A stretch of 5,383 bases of DNA from contig LUZL01000232.1 in assembly GCA_001603615.1 (NCBI GenBank), positions 1 through 5,383 of the forward strand. Reading direction: 5' to 3'. Within the stretch, counting starts at the first letter, position 1, and every line of letters begins with the position of its first letter. Position numbers and translations under genes: made by a program. Of this stretch, positions 1-5,383 are shown in pieces. The notes beneath the pieces were generated by a model. That model was not told the origin of the DNA. It did not search any database and saw only the letters and a list, made by a program, of their open reading frames with translations. This stretch comes from Bacteroidales bacterium Bact_20. GTDB taxonomy: Bacteria; Bacteroidota; Bacteroidia; Bacteroidales; DTU049.

Positions 1-575
1 TCAATTTTTGATATATAATTAAGGAATAGAATGAATCTATAGTCCCATGTTTTCACCTTTTCCCACAAATCTATAAAAGAGATATTTTTTTTGAAAGGAA
101 ACCAAAATAATGTAGTGAAAGGATCTGGAATATCTAGATGATCTGTATATTCTAATAATTCGAAATCTCTAATTACAAAATCATAACCATTAGAGTGTAT
201 CTCTGGTGCATCAGTGATGCCAAAAACAGAACGAAAGCCTATACCAAATTTCCCTATTTTATTGATATTAGCCAAATGTTGTTTTGTAGATCTACCATAA
301 GTTGTTATTGCTATGAAATCATTATCATTGAAGGGATCTCCATTATGATAAATAGCTATGCCATCTTGATGAAAATGAATTATCATCTCTCCCTGTCTAT
401 CTACTCTAGCACAAGCATCCTCGGCATTTTGTACTATCTCATCTAGGAAATGTACTGGATCAGCATATAGAGAAGATAAAATTTCTGCATAACGATTGCC
501 CTTATCTTTATTTGCCTTCACTACCTCTCGTGTCAGAGAAATATATTCTTGTAAATTATTAAATTTTTTGGGCAT
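1..575 (-). CDS. Sacsin-type GHKL (Hsp90-fold) ATPase, N-terminal part, runs off left edge
   Basis: This reading frame opens with ATG at 575-573 and stays open for 191 codons to the window edge, so the C-terminus is missing. The translation shows a GHKL ATP-binding fold in the usual order. The N-box is DEIVQNAEDA at residues 45-54, with E46 and N50 placed to bind Mg-ATP. A strand and turn, DGIAIYHNGDPF at 71-82, stands where Hsp90 has its DxGxG motif. GRSTK follows at 94-98, and the glycine-rich ATP lid GKFGIGFRSVFGITD spans 108-122. The combination NGxPF, GxSTK and GxFGIGFxSVF is typical of the sacsin N-terminal ATPase-like family rather than of HtpG, MutL or histidine kinases. Family members are usually long, with variable C-terminal domains; some large bacterial ones are suspected of roles in defence or DNA/protein remodelling. 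The actual role cannot be read from this fragment. It is transcribed divergently from lon. The fold is confident; the function is unknown. Confidence 0.85.
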   Translation of the reverse strand, partial: MPKKFNNLQEYISLTREVVKANKDKGNRYAEILSSLYADPVHFLDEIVQNAEDACARVDRQGEMIIHFHQDGIAIYHNGDPFNDNDFIAITTYGRSTKQHLANINKIGKFGIGFRSVFGITDAPEIHSNGYDFVIRDFELLEYTDHLDIPDPFTTLFWFPFKKNISFIDLWEKVKTWDYRFILFLNYISKI

Positions 576-597
576 CTAAAAAAATTTTTATCTTTAG

Positions 598-605
598 CAA
601 AATTA
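598..605 (-). promoter_or_regulatory. Candidate -7 promoter element for the sacsin-like ATPase gene
   Basis: On the minus strand these bases read TAATTTTG, a full match to the Bacteroidota -7 consensus TAnnTTTG. The box ends 22 bases before the ATG at 575, a typical short leader. No TTG-type -33 element is visible 19-21 bases further upstream, so the call rests on the -7 box and its position. Confidence 0.4.
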
Positions 606-632
606 TTAAAAATAAAGGTTTATTTAATAATT
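601..632. repeat. AT-rich imperfect palindrome in the divergent spacer
   Basis: AATTATTAA at 601-609 is perfectly complemented by TTAATAATT at 624-632. Inside it, ATAAA (612-616) pairs with TTTAT (619-623) around GG, leaving two unpaired A residues (610-611) on the left. It overlaps the candidate -7 box of the ATPase gene, so it could be an operator or a DNA-melting site. Equally, it may be chance symmetry in very AT-rich DNA, since the only G/C bases are the central GG. Confidence 0.3.
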
Positions 633-779
633 ATATTTTCTTTTTTTATATTCTATTTCTATTATTGAAAATAAGTTAATTATTGTATGGGAGGCGATCG
701 CTTAGTTTTATCAAAGCATTTGCTGTTGTAGAAACTTTACTTTTTGAGGTAGCTAAGAAATTAATTTATATATTTTCAT

Positions 780-787
780 TAATTTTG
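780..787 (+). promoter_or_regulatory. Candidate -7 promoter element for lon
   Basis: The sequence TAATTTTG matches TAnnTTTG exactly and ends 55 bases before the lon ATG. A TTTG at 743-746 lies 33 bases upstream, which is too far to be a normal -33 partner. No classical heat-shock promoter or CIRCE-type inverted repeat is visible in the spacer. Confidence 0.35.
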
Positions 788-842
788 GCCTTTTATTTGT
801 AATTATTCATACACAATAAAAAATATTAAAAAATAAGACAAG

Positions 843-3269
843 ATGTCAGAAATAGGAGAATTAATGAATAATATTGCTTTTTTTATGGGTGAGAGTGGAG
901 AAGATTTTTTCCCAGTGATATCAGCAGATGATGAGAAACATATTAATAGTGAACGAGTACCCAAAGAGCTGCCAATCATTACATTACGTAATGCTGTTCT
1001 TTATCCTGGCAGTATAATGCCTATTACTATTGGCAGAGATAAAAGTTTAAAATTAATAAATGATGTCAGTAAAACAACAAATATAGTAGGTGTCATAGCT
1101 CAGAGAGATGCTAATGTAGAAGACCCTGGTTTTGACGATTTATTTGAAATAGGTACTGTGGGCAAAATTATTAAAACATTGCAAATGCCCGATCATACTA
1201 AAATGGTGGTGCTGCAAGGTCGTAATAGATTTAGAGTAATAGAGCCAGTGACTACTGAACCATATCATATCGCTAGAGTACAAAAAATCAAACCAGTGTT
1301 AGAGCCTGTAGAAAATACAGAGTTTGCAGCTTCTATAGAACTAATAAAAAATTATGCTAAAAAACTTATAAAGCAATCTGCCAATATACCAGATGAGGCT
1401 AGCATGGCACTAGAAAATATTCAAAGTCCTGTATATTTGCTATATTTCATTTCTACTAGTTTAAATTTGCCAATAGATAAAAAACAAAGAATTCTAGAGA
1501 GTGATGACCCTATAGAGATAGCCAATATTGTTTTAGAAAAATTAGCTAGTGAGATTCAAATATTAGAAATTAAAGAAAAAATAGAAGAACGCGTAAAATC
1601 TGACATAGACAAGCAACAAAAAGACTATTTCTTAAATGTACAATTAAAAGCTATACAAGATGAATTAGGTGTATCTACTAATGAGCAAGAGCTGAAAGAT
1701 TTATACGAAAAGGCTCAAAATAAAAAATGGTCTGAAGAAGTAGCTGAACTTTTTGATAGGGAATTTAAAAAACTACAACGTATGAATCCCGCTGCTGCTG
1801 AATATTCTGTTCAGCTAAACTATTTAGAGCTATTAGTAAATTTACCATGGAATGAATATACTACAGATAATTATGATCTGAAAAGAGCACGCAAGGTACT
1901 TGATGAGGATCATTACGGTTTAGAAAAAGTAAAAGATAGAATAATAGAATTTTTAGCTGTTACAAAGTTGAATGGTAACATGCGTTCACCAATATTATGT
2001 TTGGTAGGACCTCCAGGTGTGGGCAAAACGTCCCTGGGTAAATCTATTGCTAGAGCTCTCGAACGTAAATATATACGTATATCCCTTGGTGGTCTACATG
2101 ATGAAGCAGAAATCCGAGGCCATAGAAAAACTTATGTGGGTGCTATGCCTGGCAGGATAATCCAAAGTTTGCGAAAAGTACAATCTTCTAATCCTGTATT
2201 TATGCTTGATGAAATAGACAAAGTAGGTACCCTTTCTATACAAGGCGATCCACAAGCTGCTCTATTAGAAGTTCTCGATCCAGAGCAAAATACTCATTTC
2301 TACGATAATTATTTAGAGACAGAGTATGACCTGTCAAAAGTTATGTTTATAGCTACAGCTAATAATACCGCTAGTATAAACCCTGCACTACTAGATAGGA
2401 TGGAAATAATAGAACTGCACGGCTATGTGTTGGAGGAAAAATTAGAAATAGCTAAACGTTTTTTAGTACCTAAGCAATTAGAGGAAAATGGTATGGCTAA
2501 ATCTGGTTTGAAATTTTCTGAAAAATCTCTTAAAGAAATTATAGATAATTACACTAGAGAGAGTGGTGTGAGAGCCTTAGAGAAACGCATAGCTAAAATT
2601 ATTCGTAATAAAGCAGTAGATTATGCATCTAATAAGTTGAAAAAGACCATATTATCAGCAGATGATATTAGAGAAATACTAGGTGTACCAATTTTTAAAC
2701 GTGAGAAAGCTCTCAATGAGCCTATGGTAGGGGTAGTACTAGGATTAGCATGGACACCAGTAGGTGGCGAGATCCTTTTCATAGAAGCATCTACTCATAA
2801 AGGTGATGGCAGGTTATCTATGACTGGTAATCTAGGCGATGTGATGAAAGAATCTGCTACTTTAGCTTATGAGTTTATCAAAGCTAATGCTAAATTGCTC
2901 AATATGGATGAGGATTTTTATCAAAAAATCAATATACACATTCATGTGCCCGAAGGTGCTATCCCTAAAGATGGTCCCTCTGCTGGTGTAACAATGCTGA
3001 CAGCTATGACTAGTGTTTTACTCAATAAACCAGTACGTAATGATATAGCTATGACTGGTGAAATAACACTTCGTGGAAAAGTTTTACCTGTGGGTGGCAT
3101 TAAAGAAAAAATACTTGCTGCATCTAGAGCTGGCATCAAAAATATAATCTTGCCCGCTGATAATATGGCAGACTTCTATGATATAGAAAAACACTACACC
3201 AAAGATCTACATCCTATCTTTGTAGAGAATATGATAGATGTATTAAAAGAGGTGATAGTAAATAATTAA
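843..3269 (+). CDS. lon: Lon protease, ATP-dependent (complete)
   Basis: Lon is a cytosolic hexameric AAA+ protease that unfolds and degrades misfolded and short-lived regulatory proteins. The 808-residue product has the normal LonA length and order. An acidic N-terminal extension is followed by the substrate-binding domain from about residue 43 (LPIITLRNAVLYPG) to about 240. A charged helical linker runs to about 330, the AAA+ module spans about 355-600, and the protease domain about 610-806. Visible key residues are Walker A GPPGVGKTS 389-397 (K395), pore-loop Y431-V432, Walker B D456-E457, sensor-1 asparagine at 507/508, arginine finger R519 and sensor-2 R577. The protease has PKDGPSAG with nucleophile S713 and, 43 residues on, K756 as its dyad partner, the same spacing as in E. 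coli Lon. No key residue is missing. The ATG at 843 is preferred because the acidic leader resembles Bacteroidota Lons; M8 at 864 is a weaker alternative. There is no Shine-Dalgarno. The gene ends tail-to-tail against ridA with zero spacing. Confidence 0.97.
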   Translation: MSEIGELMNNIAFFMGESGEDFFPVISADDEKHINSERVPKELPIITLRNAVLYPGSIMPITIGRDKSLKLINDVSKTTNIVGVIAQRDANVEDPGFDDLFEIGTVGKIIKTLQMPDHTKMVVLQGRNRFRVIEPVTTEPYHIARVQKIKPVLEPVENTEFAASIELIKNYAKKLIKQSANIPDEASMALENIQSPVYLLYFISTSLNLPIDKKQRILESDDPIEIANIVLEKLASEIQILEIKEKIEERVKSDIDKQQKDYFLNVQLKAIQDELGVSTNEQELKDLYEKAQNKKWSEEVAELFDREFKKLQRMNPAAAEYSVQLNYLELLVNLPWNEYTTDNYDLKRARKVLDEDHYGLEKVKDRIIEFLAVTKLNGNMRSPILCLVGPPGVGKTSLGKSIARALERKYIRISLGGLHDEAEIRGHRKTYVGAMPGRIIQSLRKVQSSNPVFMLDEIDKVGTLSIQGDPQAALLEVLDPEQNTHFYDNYLETEYDLSKVMFIATANNTASINPALLDRMEIIELHGYVLEEKLEIAKRFLVPKQLEENGMAKSGLKFSEKSLKEIIDNYTRESGVRALEKRIAKIIRNKAVDYASNKLKKTILSADDIREILGVPIFKREKALNEPMVGVVLGLAWTPVGGEILFIEASTHKGDGRLSMTGNLGDVMKESATLAYEFIKANAKLLNMDEDFYQKINIHIHVPEGAIPKDGPSAGVTMLTAMTSVLLNKPVRNDIAMTGEITLRGKVLPVGGIKEKILAASRAGIKNIILPADNMADFYDIEKHYTKDLHPIFVENMIDVLKEVIVNN

Positions 3270-3647
3270 CTATTTAGCTGCGATACATTCTATTTCTACT
3301 TTTGCATGCAGGGGTAATTGAACTACTCCAAATGCAGCTCTTGCTGGTTTGTTGTTAGTAAAAAATTCTCCATATACTTCATTCATTGCTGCGAAGTCAT
3401 TCATATCTGCCATTAATACAGTACACTTAATAACATCGTCTAGTGTATAACCCGCAGATTCTAAAATAGCTGTGATATTTTGCAAAACTCTACGCGTTTG
3501 TACTTTTATATCACCATCTACTATAGTCCCTGTGGATGGATCTATCGGTATTTGTCCTGATACAAATAATAACCCATTATATTCTATAGCTTGACTATAT
3601 GGACCTATAGCCTTAGGTGCTTGATCTGTAGAAATAACTTTTTTCAT
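3270..3647 (-). CDS. ridA: RidA family enamine/imine deaminase (complete)
   Basis: RidA (YjgF/YER057c/UK114 family) is a small cytosolic homotrimer. It hydrolyses reactive enamine/imine intermediates, such as 2-aminoacrylate released by PLP-dependent serine/threonine dehydratases, to stable keto acids plus ammonia. This protects other PLP enzymes. The 125-residue product has standard length and covers the whole fold: AIGPYSQA at 13-20 (Y17), the LLFVSGQIP strand at 26-34 (S30), GDIKVQTRRVLQN at 45-57, N89, and PARAAF at 101-106. R103 corresponds to the carboxylate-binding Arg105 of E. coli RidA, and VEIECIA at 117-123 carries E118, equivalent to Glu120. The E. coli Cys107 position is alanine here, a common substitution that should not abolish activity. 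All archetypal RidA residues being present favours true deaminase activity over the inactive Rid subgroups. The gene stops with TAG directly against the lon stop codon. It lies 71 bases downstream of the TPR gene but probably has its own promoter. Confidence 0.96.
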   Translation of the reverse strand: MKKVISTDQAPKAIGPYSQAIEYNGLLFVSGQIPIDPSTGTIVDGDIKVQTRRVLQNITAILESAGYTLDDVIKCTVLMADMNDFAAMNEVYGEFFTNNKPARAAFGVVQLPLHAKVEIECIAAK

Positions 3648-3664
3648 TTTTTTTGATTTATTGG

Positions 3665-3672
3665 CAAATTTA
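3665..3672 (-). promoter_or_regulatory. Candidate -7 promoter element for ridA
   Basis: On the minus strand these bases read TAAATTTG, matching TAnnTTTG, and end 17 bases before the ridA ATG. The box lies after the putative terminator of the upstream TPR gene, consistent with ridA being transcribed independently. No clear TTG -33 partner is present. Confidence 0.4.
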
Positions 3673-3701
3673 TAAATAAAAATGAAATCATTAAGGTAAA
3701 T

Positions 3702-3739
3702 AAAAAATTATGATAAAATCAATGGCAAATTTTATCATA
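3702..3739 (-). terminator. AT-rich hairpin plus T-run ending the TPR gene
   Basis: A perfect 11-bp inverted repeat, TATGATAAAAT (3709-3719) and ATTTTATCATA (3729-3739), flanks a 9-base loop. On the minus strand it is followed by ATTTTTTATTT, giving an intrinsic-terminator layout. The stem spans the last codons and the TGA stop of the TPR gene. Only one base pair is G-C, so the hairpin is weak by E. coli standards; AT-rich genomes often use such stems. It sits between the TPR gene and ridA and so argues against a simple two-gene operon. Confidence 0.5.
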
Positions 3740-4936
3740 TGAAACTTTAGCATCTTTATACTCTAATTTCACAGCTTGTTGGAGATCAGCACATGCACTA
3801 GCTCTATCTCCATTAATATCCCACACTATTGCTCTATAATAATAAGCTCTGCCACTAGGATCGAGCTTAATAGCAGTATTTAAATTTTCTAAAGCTTGAG
3901 AATACAATTTTTTATTTATGTAATAAATACCAAGCTCTTCATATGCCAGAGCATTTTTAGAATTTAAATAAATAGCTCTACGAATATCATTTAGTGGATC
4001 TTTATCAATAAGTCTTTTTGCCATAGCCCTATATAAATATGCTGAATCATAATTTGGTCTTAGAGAAATAGCTGTATTAAGAGAATTAATGGCAGATTCG
4101 TAATATTTCTGATCTATTAGTATTTTACCTAAAAGCATATGATAGTAAGAGTTTTTTTGCTCATAATTTTTGATTAATAATTCTAAAGCGTGCTGTGCTT
4201 CTGCTAATTTATTTTCTTTTAATGCCATATCTAAGTATGTAGCTAGCATTTCTTGAGTATGAAAATTATTATTTATAGCCATAGAGTAATCTATGAATGC
4301 TTCATTATTTTTCATAAGTTCTAGATTAATATTGCCTTTTAGTGCATAAGCTTCACCAATTAAATTTCCTTTATTTATTAAAGTATTACAGTCTTTTATA
4401 GCATTATCATATTGATTTAAATTTTTATAAATGTAAGCTCTTTTCAAAAGATAATCATATTCATTAGGTCGTTCTGAGATTAAAAAATTAATTTCATTGA
4501 GTGCATTATTAAAGTCCTTTAGATAAATATAAGCTTCCACTATTAATGAGTGAGCAGGATAAAAATATTTATTCTGCGAAATGACTTCTTTGAGATCATT
4601 AATAGCTTCTCTATACATTTTATCATTAATATAAAGCTCAGCTCTCATATATAGAGCTGGAGCATAGTCCTTTTTAATAGTTAGAACTTGATTTATTTGA
4701 TTTAGAGCTTCTTTTTTGTTATTCATTGATAGATAACAATCAGCTTTAGCTAGATAAGCATCATAATAGAATTTATTCAAAGAAATAGCTTTATCATAAT
4801 ATACTAAAGCTTGTTTGCAATTATTGTTTTCAGATGCACTTTTTCCTAACACCATAAAATCATATGCTGATTGTTGAGAAAAAATATTGACTATTATTAA
4901 AAAGAACACTATAATAAAAGCAAAAAATTTTTCCAT
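3719..4936 (-). CDS. Exported tetratricopeptide-repeat protein, about 11 TPRs
   Basis: The 405-residue product begins with a signal peptide: E2-K3 then a long hydrophobic stretch (residues 4-19), with likely cleavage near S20-Q21. No lipobox cysteine is present, so a soluble periplasmic protein is more likely than a lipoprotein. From about residue 24 to the end, the sequence is a run of about 11 repeats of roughly 34 residues with the TPR pattern: small or aromatic residues in helix A, then Y..A and a proline or asparagine at repeat ends. Examples are CKQALVYYDKAISLN, YYESAINSLNTAISLRPNY and LYSQALENLNTAIKLDPSG. The last repeat ends GDRASACADLQQAVKLEYKDA...ICH, a C-terminal pattern frequent in Bacteroidota TPR proteins. 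No enzymatic domain is visible. TPR arrays are protein-binding scaffolds, so a role in envelope assembly or complex formation is inferred, not shown. It is divergent from ppiD. It looks more AT-rich than lon, as expected for a weakly constrained repeat protein. Confidence 0.9.
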   Translation of the reverse strand: MEKFFAFIIVFFLIIVNIFSQQSAYDFMVLGKSASENNNCKQALVYYDKAISLNKFYYDAYLAKADCYLSMNNKKEALNQINQVLTIKKDYAPALYMRAELYINDKMYREAINDLKEVISQNKYFYPAHSLIVEAYIYLKDFNNALNEINFLISERPNEYDYLLKRAYIYKNLNQYDNAIKDCNTLINKGNLIGEAYALKGNINLELMKNNEAFIDYSMAINNNFHTQEMLATYLDMALKENKLAEAQHALELLIKNYEQKNSYYHMLLGKILIDQKYYESAINSLNTAISLRPNYDSAYLYRAMAKRLIDKDPLNDIRRAIYLNSKNALAYEELGIYYINKKLYSQALENLNTAIKLDPSGRAYYYRAIVWDINGDRASACADLQQAVKLEYKDAKVSYDKICH

Positions 4937-4956
4937 ATAAAAATTGAATTATTGAG

Positions 4957-4964
4957 CAAAATTA
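4957..4964 (-). promoter_or_regulatory. Candidate -7 promoter element for the TPR gene
   Basis: On the minus strand the bases read TAATTTTG, the same octamer proposed for lon and the sacsin-like gene. The box ends 20 bases before the ATG at 4936. The -33 region is purely A/T without TTG. Confidence 0.4.
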
Positions 4965-5019
4965 AAACAATATATATAAATTTTTATAAATAAATGATTA
5001 TTATTTATGAATTTTAAAT

Positions 5020-5027
5020 TATTTTTG
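5020..5027 (+). promoter_or_regulatory. Candidate -7 promoter element for ppiD
   Basis: TATTTTTG matches TAnnTTTG and ends 16 bases before the ppiD ATG, implying a very short leader. It is back to back with the TPR gene's candidate box in a 107-bp divergent spacer. No -33 TTG is seen, and T-runs raise the chance-match rate here. Confidence 0.33.
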
Positions 5028-5043
5028 CATAAAAATATTAATT

Positions 5044-5383
5044 ATGGCTGTAATTGAAAAAATTAGAAAGAGATCATTATTGTTATTAATAGCAATAGGT
5101 GGCGCAATGGTACTTTTCATATTAAGTGATTTACTATGGAAGGGTGGAGGCAGACGTAGGATAGAACCTATAGCTAAAATATCTAATGAGGCTGTTAGCT
5201 ATCAAGAGTTTGATTATAAAATTGCTGAACAAGAGACATTTATAAAATTACAATATGGAGATAATTATAATTTCACTTCCGAAGAGAGACATCAAATATA
5301 TAATTTTGTTCTAGAGCAATTGATTAATGAAAAAATTATTGATAAAGAATTTAAAAAAGCTAATATTAGTATTAGTGATGCAG
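5044..5383 (+). CDS. ppiD: PpiD-like membrane-anchored periplasmic chaperone/PPIase, N-terminal part, runs off right edge
   Basis: An open frame from ATG at 5044 continues 113 codons to the window edge; the rest, probably several hundred residues, is missing. The start MAVIEKIRKRS is a basic cytoplasmic tail. It is followed by one hydrophobic helix at about residues 12-31 ending DLLW, then a glycine/arginine-rich stretch and the periplasmic part. This IRxRSxLLL plus helix layout is characteristic of PpiD. The segment EPIAKISNEAVSYQEFDYKI at 41-60 is the beginning of the SurA/PpiD N-terminal chaperone domain (SurA_N). It continues with helices containing FVLEQLINEKIIDKEFKKANI (88-108), matching the family's LxxLIxxxLLxxxAxxxGI pattern. 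PpiD works beside the Sec translocon, assisting folding of exported proteins. The parvulin domains expected downstream are not in view, so PPIase activity cannot be judged. SurA itself is less likely because SurA has a cleavable signal peptide, whereas this helix looks like an uncleaved anchor. Confidence 0.87.
   Translation, partial: MAVIEKIRKRSLLLLIAIGGAMVLFILSDLLWKGGGRRRIEPIAKISNEAVSYQEFDYKIAEQETFIKLQYGDNYNFTSEERHQIYNFVLEQLINEKIIDKEFKKANISISDA

Noticed and set aside
195..446. 83-codon open frame on the plus strand
   Set aside because: It lies wholly antisense to the sacsin-like ATPase, which has clear motifs in its own frame; the plus-strand translation looks like no known family.
694..701. 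GCGATCGC, identical to the core of the cyanobacterial HIP1 palindrome
   Set aside because: There is a single occurrence, and nothing else in the window points to cyanobacteria; the protein content and promoter boxes fit Bacteroidota.
2942..3139. 65-codon open frame on the minus strand
   Set aside because: It is antisense to the conserved Lon protease active-site region, so its openness follows from Lon codon constraints.
843..3269. Heat-shock control element for lon
   Set aside because: I looked upstream and found no CIRCE-like repeat or sigma-32-like promoter; nothing in the sequence supports special heat regulation.
3259..3276. Bidirectional terminator at the lon/ridA junction
   Set aside because: The stem is only six A-T pairs with no G-C and no strong T-run on either strand, so it is indistinguishable from chance.
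3719..4936. Lipoprotein reading of the TPR protein
   Set aside because: There is no cysteine after the hydrophobic segment near the cleavage site; the nearest sequence is NIFSQQ, which fits ordinary signal peptidase cleavage.
1..5383. tRNA, rRNA, CRISPR array, insertion sequence, attachment site or riboswitch
   Set aside because: No cloverleaf, regularly spaced direct repeats, transposase coding sequence or terminal inverted repeats were seen on either strand, and all spacers are under 270 bases.

Overview
The window is AT-rich, gene-dense bacterial DNA that looks like a member of the Bacteroidota. Three things suggest this. The Lon N-terminus and the PpiD N-terminus read like Bacteroidota versions of those proteins. 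No gene start has a convincing Shine-Dalgarno sequence; the bases before the starts are simply A/T-rich. Each of the five gene starts has a TAnnTTTG box upstream, the -7 element of the Bacteroidota housekeeping sigma factor. The strong AT bias would fit a host-associated or reduced-genome lineage, but five genes cannot settle genus or lifestyle.

Layout from left to right: (1) the N-terminal 191 codons of a minus-strand gene for a GHKL/Hsp90-fold ATPase of the sacsin-N-terminal type, cut off by the left window edge (1-575). (2) A 267-bp divergent spacer with back-to-back promoter candidates and an AT-rich imperfect palindrome. (3) A complete plus-strand lon (843-3269), with all ATPase and Ser-Lys protease residues intact. 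(4) ridA on the minus strand (3270-3647), whose stop codon directly abuts the lon stop with no base between them. (5) A 71-bp spacer holding a ridA promoter candidate and an AT-rich hairpin plus T-run that probably terminates the upstream gene. (6) A minus-strand gene for an exported protein made almost wholly of about 11 TPR repeats (3719-4936). (7) A 107-bp divergent spacer, then the first 113 codons of a plus-strand ppiD-like gene (5044 to the right edge).

The shared theme is protein and metabolite quality control. Lon degrades damaged cytosolic proteins. PpiD is a membrane-anchored chaperone for proteins leaving the Sec translocon. RidA removes reactive enamine/imine intermediates. The TPR protein is probably a periplasmic scaffold. 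These are ordinary core genes and I see no clear undescribed multi-gene system. The least understood item is the truncated sacsin-like ATPase, whose effector part and downstream neighbours lie outside the window.
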